Assembly (NCBI GenBank): GCA_964551995.1
Contig: CAZKFD010000020.1
Coordinates: 1-64,000 of the forward strand
Origin: DATKJS01 sp964551995
GTDB lineage: Bacteria; Acidobacteriota; Aminicenantia; Aminicenantales; Saccharicenantaceae
Direction: 5' to 3'
Length of the DNA stretch: 64,000 nucleotides
In this document: positions 23,940 to 32,480 of the stretch, in pieces
Numbering within the stretch: position 1 is the stretch's first letter
Layout: each line of letters begins with the position of its first letter
Made by a program: the position numbers and the translations under genes
The notes under the pieces: generated by a model
What the model saw: only the letters and a program-made list of their open reading frames with translations
Database searches by the model: none
What the model was told of the DNA's origin: nothing

Positions 23940-26900
23940 ATGAACAAAGCCGGTAAGATAATCGTTGTAACATGCGTGTGCATCGGGCTCCTGGCCGCAT
24001 TGCCGGGCCTCTCCGCCCAAACGACTCCGTTGCGTGATCAGATCGCCCAGCACGAACAAAAGCTCGCCGCGGCCCGCGCGCAGCAGAACACGAGAAGCGT
24101 CGTGCTGGAGCTGATCGCCCTCGGCTATCTGTACCGGCAGGCGGGGAAGATGCAAAAGGCCCTGGATTGCCTGAACGAAGCCCTGCCCATCGAACAGAAA
24201 GCGGGCAACCAGCCGACCCAGGCCATGACGATGAACATCATGGGCCGGGCGTACAGCGACCTCGGGCAGGAAGAGAAGGCCCTGGAGTTGTTCAATCGCG
24301 TGCTGCCCATTTGGCGCTCGCTGGGCTTTCGCCAGGGCGAAGCCAACACGCTGAACAATATGGGCCGGACCTACAACAATCTGGGAAAGAGAGAGGAGGC
24401 CCTGAAGTGCCTCAACGAGGCCCTCGCGATTTGGCGAGAGCAGCGCAACAATCCGCAGGGCCAGTCGGGCAGCCACATGAGCCAGCTTATGGCCATGAGG
24501 CGGCTGAACCAGATCCTGCCGAACGTCCGGGACGCAAGCGGGCCCTCCGGCGAAGCCAGCACGCTCGACAACATCGGCAGGACGTATTCCGAGATGGGCC
24601 GGGACCAGGAGGCGCTGGGGTACTTCAACCAGGCCCTCCCGCTCTGGCGGGACGGGGGAGAACGGGGAGGCGAAGCGCTCACGCTGAACAACATGGGCCG
24701 GGCCTACGCCGACTTGGGACAGAAGCAGGACTCGCTCGATGCCTTCAACAAGGCGCTCGGCATCTGGCGCGAGGTCGGCAACCGCCAGGGCGAAGCGCTG
24801 ACGCTCAACAACATGGGCCGGCTGTACAGGGACCTCGGCCAACAGCAGACGGCTTTGGATTATTACAACCAGGCGCTGCCCGTATGGCGGGAAGTCGGCA
24901 ACCGCAACGGCGAGGCCCTGGCACTGAACGATATCGGCCGGGCCTACGCCGACCTCAACCAGGGACGCAAGGCGCTTGAATTCCTGAATCAGTCCCTGGC
25001 CATCTGGCACGAAACCCACGGCCGGCGCGGCGAAGCCACGACGCTGACCAATATGGGCCGGGCCTACGCCGAGCTGGGAGATAGGGACAAAGCGATGGAG
25101 GTCGACAATCAGGCGCTGGCCATTTGGCGCGAAGTGCAGGACCGGCGCGGCGAGGCGCTCGCGCTGAACCTCATCGGCAGGTCCTACTCCGCCGAGAAAG
25201 AGCCGGAAAAGGCCCTGGCGAACAAGCTGGCCGCCCTGGCTCTGGCCAAGGCCGCGGGCGACCCGGAGATCGAGGGGGGCATCGAAACCTCGCTGATGAT
25301 TACCTTCCGCGACCAGCAGCGGCTGGACGAGGCGATCCTGTTCGGGATGGACGCGGTGAACTCCTTTCAACAGATCCGGAAAAACATTTCCGGGATGGAC
25401 AAGGACCTGCAGACCGGTTTTGTCCAGTCCAAGTCGGAGACCTATCGCATGCTGGCTGAGCTGCTCGTCCAGGCCAACCGGCTCGCGGAGGCCGAACAGG
25501 TCCTGGACCTGCTGAAGGAGCAGGAGCTGAAGGAGGTCGTCCGGGGAGCGGCCGACAAGCCGGAAGCCAAGCTGCAACCGCTCGAGCTGAGCCCCGCCCA
25601 GCAGGCTGCGCAGACGGAGCTCGAGGCTCCAGAAAAGACAGCCGCGGCGCTGATGGATGAGAGCGCGGAATACGCGGCCCTGCGGGCCAAGGCGACACGG
25701 ACCTCCGAGGAGGAGGCCCGGATGAAGGCCCTCGAGGCGAAAATCGAAGCGGCAAACGCGGATGTTTCGGACTTTTTCAAAAAATCGCTCTATCCGCAGC
25801 TGGCGCAGAAGGCGGGGACACAGGATGCGAATGCCCTGTTGAGCCAGGAGAAATCCGAAGTCAGCCGTCTGCAGAACACGCTGGTGGAACTGGGGCCGGA
25901 GGTCATGGGTATCCGCTTCCTCCTCGGCGACGAACGCGCGTACGCGATCATCGTCACGGCCCAGGGGCGCAAAAAGTTCGAGCTCAAGGGGACCCCGGCG
26001 GAACTGCACAGCAAAGTGCTGCAGGTGAGGGACGACCTTCGCACTCCCTCGTCCGATCCCAAGCCCCACCTGGCGGAGCTCTACGCGATGGCCATCGCTC
26101 CATTCGCCGACGAATTGAGCGCTCTCGAGCGGAGCCTCGAAGGAAAGGGTCGCGTCCCGACGCTTCTGTGGTCGCTCGACGGGGTGATGCGCTACCTACC
26201 CATGGCTGCGATGTTCGACGGCCGGCACTACCTGGCCGAGCGGTTCAACAACATCCTGTTCACTCCCGAGAGCTATGGGCACATGACAACGTCCGCCGAC
26301 GAGAGCAAGGTCTCGCTCCATGTCCTGGCGATGGGCCTTTCGAAGAGCTACGGAGGCCTCCCCGCCCTGCCGGGGGTGCTGCCGGAGCTCGAGGCCGTGG
26401 CGCACGACCCCGCCGTGCCCGACTCTCACGGCCCTATGGACGGCGTCCTTCTTTACGACGAGCGGTTCACGTATGCCGCCCTGAAGACCGAACTCGGCTC
26501 GGGGACGACGTTTCCCGTCGTCCACATCGCCAGCCACTTCGTTCTCGAGACGGGAAGCGGAACTGAGCCCTACCTGATGCTCGGCGGGGACAGCGCCGGC
26601 GTGCCGGAGGGGTATCCTCTGACCCTCTCGACGCTCGAGGACTCGGCCATCAACTTTCACGGGACGCGGCTGCTGACGCTCTCGGCCTGCAGCACGGCGA
26701 AGGGCGACGTGGCCCAGGACGGACTGGAGATGGACAGCCTGGGGATGGTCGCCCAGCAGAAAGACGCCGAGGCCGTGCTGGCCACGCTGTGGGACGTGAA
26801 CGACGCGAGCACGAGCCGCATCATGAGCGACTTCTACGCCCTTTGGGTCAAGGCGCCCGCCGAGGGAAAAGCGGAGGCCCTTCGGCAGGCCCAGCTGGCC

Positions 26901-27047
26901 TTCCTCCGGGGGGCCGCCGTCTCTTCGAATAACGGAAGCGGCCGCGGTGCAAAAGCCGCGGCTGCCCCGAATTCGGCCCCCGCCGCGTCCGGCTATGCTC
27001 ATCCGTATTACTGGGCGCCGTTCGTCCTGATCGGAAACTATAAGTAG
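23940..27047 (+). CDS. exported TPR-CHAT protease, second copy
   Basis: 1035-aa protein from the ATG at 23940 (GGAGGG 6 bp upstream; a longer frame begins at 23856 but its extra residues are Arg-rich and precede the signal peptide). Signal peptide KIIVVTCVCIGLLAALPGLSA, about nine 40-residue TPRs (words WREVGNR, NNMGRAYADLG), a Glu/Ala-rich coiled coil, then a CHAT domain with His 866 (HIASHF) and Cys 917 (LSACSTAKG). It shares architecture and C-terminal words (RQAQLAFLRG, YYWAPFVLIGNYK) with the protein at 14609, so the two are paralogues. Different TPR numbers suggest different partners. Confidence 0.92.
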   Translation: MNKAGKIIVVTCVCIGLLAALPGLSAQTTPLRDQIAQHEQKLAAARAQQNTRSVVLELIALGYLYRQAGKMQKALDCLNEALPIEQKAGNQPTQAMTMNIMGRAYSDLGQEEKALELFNRVLPIWRSLGFRQGEANTLNNMGRTYNNLGKREEALKCLNEALAIWREQRNNPQGQSGSHMSQLMAMRRLNQILPNVRDASGPSGEASTLDNIGRTYSEMGRDQEALGYFNQALPLWRDGGERGGEALTLNNMGRAYADLGQKQDSLDAFNKALGIWREVGNRQGEALTLNNMGRLYRDLGQQQTALDYYNQALPVWREVGNRNGEALALNDIGRAYADLNQGRKALEFLNQSLAIWHETHGRRGEATTLTNMGRAYAELGDRDKAMEVDNQALAIWREVQDRRGEALALNLIGRSYSAEKEPEKALANKLAALALAKAAGDPEIEGGIETSLMITFRDQQRLDEAILFGMDAVNSFQQIRKNISGMDKDLQTGFVQSKSETYRMLAELLVQANRLAEAEQVLDLLKEQELKEVVRGAADKPEAKLQPLELSPAQQAAQTELEAPEKTAAALMDESAEYAALRAKATRTSEEEARMKALEAKIEAANADVSDFFKKSLYPQLAQKAGTQDANALLSQEKSEVSRLQNTLVELGPEVMGIRFLLGDERAYAIIVTAQGRKKFELKGTPAELHSKVLQVRDDLRTPSSDPKPHLAELYAMAIAPFADELSALERSLEGKGRVPTLLWSLDGVMRYLPMAAMFDGRHYLAERFNNILFTPESYGHMTTSADESKVSLHVLAMGLSKSYGGLPALPGVLPELEAVAHDPAVPDSHGPMDGVLLYDERFTYAALKTELGSGTTFPVVHIASHFVLETGSGTEPYLMLGGDSAGVPEGYPLTLSTLEDSAINFHGTRLLTLSACSTAKGDVAQDGLEMDSLGMVAQQKDAEAVLATLWDVNDASTSRIMSDFYALWVKAPAEGKAEALRQAQLAFLRGAAVSSNNGSGRGAKAAAAPNSAPAASGYAHPYYWAPFVLIGNYK

Positions 27048-27235
27048 GGAACAGGGCGCAGCCCTGCCCGATATCCGCCCGCGTCCGGACGGCGGGAAGA
27101 CTCGGAAGGACGTATCGGTCCGGAACCCCCGTGTGGACGGGGCCGCCATCCGTGCTGGATTCCGGCGGCGAAATCCCGCATAATACCGGAAGGTGGATTG
27201 TTTCAGCCAAGGCGGCAGGGAGGAGGCTAATAAAA

Positions 27236-27727
27236 ATGAAGGGACTTATCCTGTTCCGAAGCCACTACGGCAACACCAAGCAGGTCGCGGAGGCGATCGC
27301 CGGCCAGATCAGCGTTCTCGGCCACGAATCCGTCGTCCAGGACCTTCGCCGCAGGCTTCCCGATCTCCAGAGCTTCGACTTCATCCTCATCGGCGCACCG
27401 ACGAGGATGGCGCGCGTCACGCGGAAGGCCGTGCGCGCTCTGAAGCGCCTGCGCAAGCGGTGCCTGGGGGACAAGCCCCTGGCGGTCTTCGACACCTACG
27501 GGCCGGTGCCGTCCGAGCCCCGGGAACTGGAAAAAGCGAAAAAGTGGCTCTACCCGGGAGCCGCCGGCATCCTGCAGACCGCGGCTAAAGCGCAGGGCCT
27601 GAACGTCTACCCCAACGCGCTGCGCTGCGAAGTCGCGGGGATGAAAGGACCGCTGAAGGATAAGGAGCTGGATCGCGCCGCCGCCTTCGCCAAGGAGTTC
27701 CTAGCCGCGCTTGCGCCTGCCTCATAG
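27236..27727 (+). CDS. flavodoxin-like FMN-binding protein
   Basis: 163-aa protein. The start is the ATG at 27236 with AGGAGG 9 bp upstream. The N-terminus ILFRSHYGNTKQVAEAI matches the flavodoxin FMN phosphate loop (T/S-x-T-G-N-T-type), and FDFILIGAPTRMARV and LAVFDTYGPVP fit the two flavin-ring loops. Cytoplasmic electron carrier or flavoprotein component; partner unknown. Convergent with the next gene. Confidence 0.85.
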   Translation: MKGLILFRSHYGNTKQVAEAIAGQISVLGHESVVQDLRRRLPDLQSFDFILIGAPTRMARVTRKAVRALKRLRKRCLGDKPLAVFDTYGPVPSEPRELEKAKKWLYPGAAGILQTAAKAQGLNVYPNALRCEVAGMKGPLKDKELDRAAAFAKEFLAALAPAS

Positions 27728-27742
27728 GCGGGCCGCGCGAAA

Positions 27743-27793
27743 TTGCGGAAACTGTTTTCCGCAACGTGGCGCCCGCCGGCGGGAACGGGCGCC
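27743..27793. terminator. paired hairpins between convergent genes
   Basis: Two perfect hairpins lie in the 74-bp gap: TTGCGGAAA/TTTCCGCAA (27743-27751 with 27756-27764, loop CTGT) and GGCGCCCG/CGGGCGCC (27768-27775 with 27786-27793). Likely terminators for the flavodoxin-like and EF-Tu-like genes. Confidence 0.65.
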
Positions 27794-27801
27794 GTCTCCT
27801 C

Positions 27802-28053
27802 CTAAGTGACCTTGAACACCGAGTCGTTCGGGTGGACCTTCTCGTCGACCTTAAGCGCCACGTCCTGTCCCGGCTTCGCCTCGGAGACGTTCTGGTGCTC
27901 GATCTGGAGGGAGTTCACCGTCTGCGTGAAATCGACCGAATGCCCGAGGAAGTGGAGCGTATCGCCGACCCGAATCGTCTCCGTCAACTCCAACACGGCG
28001 ACGGAGATGCGGTCGAAGTAATGTGTCACTTTGCCGACGCGGGTTTCAGACAT
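27802..28053 (-). CDS. small translation-elongation-factor-like protein (EF-Tu domain II fold)
   Basis: 83-aa protein starting at the ATG at 28053, preceded by GAGGAGG. The sequence (ETRVGKVTHYFDRISVAVLE, IRVGDTLHFLGHSVDF, VNSLQIEHQNVSEAKPGQDV) looks like the second beta-barrel of EF-Tu/IF-2-type GTPases without a GTPase domain. Such stand-alone domains occur in many bacteria and archaea; the role is unknown. Cytoplasmic. Confidence 0.85.
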   Translation of the reverse strand: MSETRVGKVTHYFDRISVAVLELTETIRVGDTLHFLGHSVDFTQTVNSLQIEHQNVSEAKPGQDVALKVDEKVHPNDSVFKVT

Positions 28054-28189
28054 GATGGCCTCCTCATAAAACCCGTTTATTCCTAGGCCCAATCCCCCTG
28101 CCGAAACTCATCCGGCTCTCCATTTTCAGTATAACACAATCCTCTCCTGTCAAGACCGACATTTTCTTTTGCCGCCAGCCGGCGCGCCC

Positions 28190-31012
28190 TCAGGATCCCG
28201 GCGCGGGCGGCAGTGCGTTCCAGTTGAGGAGCGCGTTCCAGAGGAACCGGTAGTCGGAGCGGTTGAGGTCCCTGTGGATAGGTTCGAAGTTGTAGGCGAT
28301 GACGCGGCCCTTCCCTGCGGGAAGGTCCAAGATCGCCGGCCGGCCCTCGAGGTCGTCCTCCCCTTTCAGGGCTCCGGCGACAAGCATCCTGGACTCCTCC
28401 TTCTTGGCCTGCTCCACAGCGTCCTTCGGCAGTCCGGACTCCGTCGGCGTCTCCTCGCGGTCCTCCGCCCGCTGCTTCGTGCCCCACTGGAGAACAACCC
28501 CGCCCCTGTCGGCGACGGCGATATCGTAGACGGGCAACCCCGTGCGGAAGGCGGAAGTCACTTCCGGATAGCCGTACGCCAGCGGATGGTCCGGCCGCAC
28601 GAACTTCACCCTGAGTTCGGAGCCCGGCGTGAAGAACGCCCCCGGCTTCCGATAGACGTCCCGGACCAGGCCTCCCTCGAGGGGAAGTGCCGAGCCGTTG
28701 CCGAGCGTAATGAGCAGCCCGCCGTCGGCAAGGTACCGCGCCAGGTTGGCCATGCCCGCCCAGCCGATCCCGCCCGTGATATCGTCGGAAGCGTCCGGGA
28801 CGCCGAGGCTGGGGTATTCCGCGGTCTTCGTGTAGGCGAGCGGCGCGTACTTCTTGTCGATCCCGAGGATCTGGTCCTGGAGCCCCAGGTAGTTGTGGGG
28901 GAAGATGATGACGTCGTAGCGCTCGTGAAGGCCCCCGGCCCGGATATCGTCGTCCCGGATATAGCTGTAGGGGATTTTCTCACGGTCGAGCACGTAGCGG
29001 ACCCACCCGGTCGCCTCGGTGTCCTCCCATGTGTGCCAGACAGCGAGACGCGGGAGCTTCGATTCGTGGCGGGAAACATCGGGGACCGCGGGAGCGCTGT
29101 CGAAATCCAGAGCCAGCTCGGCCGCAGCCTGCTGCAACGCCTCCGCCAGCCCGCCCTGGCCGGCCAGGATCCAGGATCCGGCCGGATACTCGGTTTTGCC
29201 TGACCGGAACGGCTTCTCGGCGATCTCGACCCTGAACGGCGCCAGCCGGCTCCGGAGCGCGAGCAGCGCCTCCTGCCCCGTATCTCTCAGCAGATAGACG
29301 GGGCCGGCCCCCCTCACCTGGCTCGGGACCGCGAAATCCGGCCGGAGCGGCTCGCTCTTCACACCCATGATTTTCGCGTCGTCGATCCTCTTGGCTTCGA
29401 CGCCGTAGTGCATCGGCAGGGCCCAGGAGACATCGTCATAAGGCTCGTAGGGCGTGTCGGCCGGATACATCTGGGGAACGAGCAAGTCGACGGCGTAGTT
29501 CCGGTAGGGCTGGTCGAGCCTCACGAGATAGGTCCCGGCGGGGAACTCCCCCTCCTGGACCTTGAACGCCGCACTCGCCCGCGAGACCTCGATCCCTTGT
29601 ATCATGAGGAGCCGGACCATCTCGGCGGCGCGGAGGCGGTCTCCCCGGTCTTCGCGGATGGCGAAGGCGAAGGGGCTTCCCTTGACCCCCTTCTGCCACG
29701 AGTTATAGCCCTTGCGGTAGAAATCGCGGAGCATCTCTTTGGCGTTCCTGGCTGTATAGTCGAGGATGGCCAAACATCCGGTCTGCATGTAGTTCGTGTT
29801 GTCCCGCAACGACCAGCGGAACTTCCGGGGCGGCGGGAGCGGCCGGTACCACTCCCGGCTCGTCACGGGCTTGTCGACGTAGCGCTCCTCGTTCGGGCGG
29901 AGGACGCGGTCCATCGTCTCGGCCGAGCCGTTCCCGTAAGTCTCGTAGCCGCGGCCGATGCTGTTGTGGTTGACGGCGAACGAATCGAGGTAGTGGTATG
30001 TCCAGCCTTCGCCGAATCCCCACGTCCAGACGCCGGGCATGCCCATCGACGTCAGGGCCTCGATCTCGGCGAAGGCCATCGCGAACAGTTCGTCGATGAG
30101 GATCGGGTCGAGGTTGGCGTTGTAGGGTCCCGTGCCGTTCCAGGTGTGGAGGAGCGGGATCGATTCGTGGAGGTCGTGGATGACGGTCGGGTGGAAGTCG
30201 AAGAACATCCGGGTCACGGCCCGCGTCACCTCGAGGGACTGCTGGTGCGTGTCGCGGTTGTTATCGTGGAAGACGTAGTGGCCCCAATACGGCGGCGAGA
30301 CCGGCGGCAGGCGGTCGTAATCGGTCTTGCCCTTGAGATAGCGGTAGAACCAATCCACCATTCTGTCGCGGCCGTCCGGCTCCGAAACGGGATTGATGAG
30401 GACGACGGCCGCCCGCCGGATCTCCCGGATCATCGGCTGCTCGGAAACCGCAAGCCGGTAGACGAGCTCCATGGCCATCTCGGAGCTCCCCGTCTCCGTG
30501 GAGTGGAGCCCCGCGTTGAAATAGTAGATAGGCCGAGCCGCAGCGATCAGCGCCTCGGCCGCCGCCGGGGTCGTGTTCCTCGGGTCGGCGAGGGCAGCGG
30601 TCGCCGCCTTGAGCTTGTCGAGGTCGCGGATCCCCTCCTCGTCCGAAACGATGGCGAGGATAATGTCCCTCCCTTCTTCGCTCCGGCCGATGACCTGGAC
30701 GCGGACCCGGGGCGAGGCTTCGGCTAGCTTGCGGAAGTATCCGTAGATCTTGGCCGTCGTCGAGAGCTCTCCCTCGGCGCCGACGATGTGGCCGAGGTAC
30801 TGCGTCGGCGAGGGCACCGTGTCCGAAGCGGGGACATACGCAACCCAGGGGTTGCCGAAACGCGCTTCGGTCGTGAGTTTCGCGATAGCCTCGACCGAGC
30901 CCTTCTCGGGCGTGTCGGGGGCGTAGGGGTTCTTGACCTCCATCGCCGCAAAAATGGACAGGGAAGCGCATAAAAAGGCCAACATCCAAACGAAAGAGAA
31001 GGTTTTTTTCAT
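28190..31012 (-). CDS. exported M14-family zinc carboxypeptidase
   Basis: 940-aa protein with a signal peptide (KKTFSFVWMLAFLCASLSIFA). Zinc ligands are in NAGLHSTETGSSEM (His and Glu of HxxE) and HDLHES (second His). DNNRDTHQQ corresponds to the substrate-binding N-x-R-D of the family. The M14 domain covers about residues 70-400; the remaining 500 residues include a segment reading like a class-I-glutamine-amidotransferase-like or membrane-anchoring accessory region (VIFPHNYLG, GRVIAYNFEPIHRDL). Long M14 proteins of this layout are common in Bacteroidota and Acidobacteriota. Probably digests peptides outside the cytoplasm. Confidence 0.9.
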   Translation of the reverse strand: MKKTFSFVWMLAFLCASLSIFAAMEVKNPYAPDTPEKGSVEAIAKLTTEARFGNPWVAYVPASDTVPSPTQYLGHIVGAEGELSTTAKIYGYFRKLAEASPRVRVQVIGRSEEGRDIILAIVSDEEGIRDLDKLKAATAALADPRNTTPAAAEALIAAARPIYYFNAGLHSTETGSSEMAMELVYRLAVSEQPMIREIRRAAVVLINPVSEPDGRDRMVDWFYRYLKGKTDYDRLPPVSPPYWGHYVFHDNNRDTHQQSLEVTRAVTRMFFDFHPTVIHDLHESIPLLHTWNGTGPYNANLDPILIDELFAMAFAEIEALTSMGMPGVWTWGFGEGWTYHYLDSFAVNHNSIGRGYETYGNGSAETMDRVLRPNEERYVDKPVTSREWYRPLPPPRKFRWSLRDNTNYMQTGCLAILDYTARNAKEMLRDFYRKGYNSWQKGVKGSPFAFAIREDRGDRLRAAEMVRLLMIQGIEVSRASAAFKVQEGEFPAGTYLVRLDQPYRNYAVDLLVPQMYPADTPYEPYDDVSWALPMHYGVEAKRIDDAKIMGVKSEPLRPDFAVPSQVRGAGPVYLLRDTGQEALLALRSRLAPFRVEIAEKPFRSGKTEYPAGSWILAGQGGLAEALQQAAAELALDFDSAPAVPDVSRHESKLPRLAVWHTWEDTEATGWVRYVLDREKIPYSYIRDDDIRAGGLHERYDVIIFPHNYLGLQDQILGIDKKYAPLAYTKTAEYPSLGVPDASDDITGGIGWAGMANLARYLADGGLLITLGNGSALPLEGGLVRDVYRKPGAFFTPGSELRVKFVRPDHPLAYGYPEVTSAFRTGLPVYDIAVADRGGVVLQWGTKQRAEDREETPTESGLPKDAVEQAKKEESRMLVAGALKGEDDLEGRPAILDLPAGKGRVIAYNFEPIHRDLNRSDYRFLWNALLNWNALPPAPGS

Positions 31013-31145
31013 GGATTCTCATCCTCCTCCAACAGAGAATTTCCGATCTCGGGCGGATTCGCGGCTATGCGTGAGCGTACCGCGCCGGTGTCCGAGGAGG
31101 CACGCATGGGAGGAGCATAGCCTCAGCGCTCCGGGAAAGTCAAGG

Positions 31146-32480
31146 TCAGTTCTGGAAGAAGACGAGCGTCTTTGGCGGGATGGATTTCTCCTCGATGCCG
31201 TCGCCGCTCAGGATGCGGCCATCGGGCAGGCGGTAGAACGTCGACGGATAGTTCCAGCGCGCCCCGACGACGGTATAAGCCGGTCGCCGGGCCTGCACGC
31301 ATCCGCCGTAGGTGTAGCCGACGAGGAGCCGCGTCCCCTTGGGCGGGTCCGCGAGCAGCCTTTTGAGCGAGGCACTCGCCGCGAGCTCCGCACCCGTGCG
31401 GATGAGGCCGTCCGGAAAGAAGTAGATGGTGCTGCTCGACGCGGACGCGTCCCCGGCCAGCTCCCGGACCGTATCCCCGTCCTTGCCGATCTCGAGAAAC
31501 CCCTCGAAGCCCTGTTCCGGGTCTTCGGTCGAGAGCAGAACGCGCGTCCCGGCGGGAATCTTGTTCCAGTCCGTGACCTCGTCGCCGCGGAGGCGGCTGC
31601 CGTTGGGCAGAATATACGTGGTGTCCGACCAGTTATATCGGTCGCGCGCAATGTTCCAGGCGTTCTGCCTGGGGCCGACCACGCCTGTCTCGCCGTCATC
31701 GGCCGCCGGCGCCTGCTGCGCGCCGCCCGACGCCGGCACAGAGACCGCCAGGGCCTGGGCGGGCGCGGACGGAGAGGGATAGAGCATCGCCTGCAGCTCC
31801 GGGTCGCCAACGCTCAGCCGGCCTGCGGCGACATCGGGATCCTGGGAGGGCTGGGCCAGGAGCCCGAGGCGGCGGCGGACGTCGGGCCGGGCGAAGATCA
31901 TGCCGCACCGTTTGCGGCCACGGTGGTTCGACGAGTGGAAGCGGTTGGGGCTCCCGTAGGCGACCATCGAATGCGTCAGGACGTTTCTGTCGTCGACGCG
32001 GTAGAGGCTCTTCAGCTGACGGAGCAGCTCGGCCAGGGCCTCGTACTGGGCGGGGGTGATGTCGCGGTTCCAGGTGCCGACGACCTCGATCCCGATCGAG
32101 CAGTCGTCGAGGTTGCTCCTCCCCGCCCACATGCTCCGGCCCGCGTGCGTCGCGATCCTGTCGCGATCGATGACCCGGTAGACTTTTCCCGACGTCGTCA
32201 CGAAGTAGTGGGTCTCACCGTAGCGCCAGACCTTGTTGAGGGAGCCCTCCGCCGCGCCTTCGGTCGTGTGAAGGATGATGTACTGGGTTCCGGGCCGGTG
32301 GGGCCGTTTCCCGTTGAGGAGACTGAGATGGTCTGAGATCGAAAGCCCTTTCGCCACGGCGCCCTGCGACCCCGTGCCTATCCCCATGAGGACGAGGGCT
32401 GCGGCGAATGCGACGCCAGCGAAACGAAAGCCGCCCCGCGCCGGGGACGCCGCCGCGCGGGGCCCTTTCAGACGGTCCAT
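31146..32480 (-). CDS. N-acetylmuramoyl-L-alanine amidase (amidase_2), exported
   Basis: 444-aa protein. I start it at the ATG at 32480, inside the 3' end of the upstream gene (13-bp overlap); the open frame extends further but there it only shadows that gene. After a short basic stretch comes a hydrophobic signal (FAGVAFAAALVLMGIG). The amidase_2 domain (about 75-230) has YIILHTTEG, THAGRSMWAG, CSIGIEVVG and LTHSMVAYG, supplying the zinc ligands and catalytic Glu. The C-terminal half carries three similar repeats with YxLPDGRIL-like words (YILPNGSRLRGDEV, YFFPDGLIRTGAEL, YRLPDGRILSGDGI), perhaps wall-binding. Cleaves the amide bond between MurNAc and the stem peptide. Confidence 0.87.
   Translation of the reverse strand: MDRLKGPRAAASPARGGFRFAGVAFAAALVLMGIGTGSQGAVAKGLSISDHLSLLNGKRPHRPGTQYIILHTTEGAAEGSLNKVWRYGETHYFVTTSGKVYRVIDRDRIATHAGRSMWAGRSNLDDCSIGIEVVGTWNRDITPAQYEALAELLRQLKSLYRVDDRNVLTHSMVAYGSPNRFHSSNHRGRKRCGMIFARPDVRRRLGLLAQPSQDPDVAAGRLSVGDPELQAMLYPSPSAPAQALAVSVPASGGAQQAPAADDGETGVVGPRQNAWNIARDRYNWSDTTYILPNGSRLRGDEVTDWNKIPAGTRVLLSTEDPEQGFEGFLEIGKDGDTVRELAGDASASSSTIYFFPDGLIRTGAELAASASLKRLLADPPKGTRLLVGYTYGGCVQARRPAYTVVGARWNYPSTFYRLPDGRILSGDGIEEKSIPPKTLVFFQN

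Noticed and set aside
23634..26069. 811-codon open frame on the minus strand
   Set aside because: Antisense shadow of the second TPR-CHAT gene; no signal, domain or ribosome site of its own.
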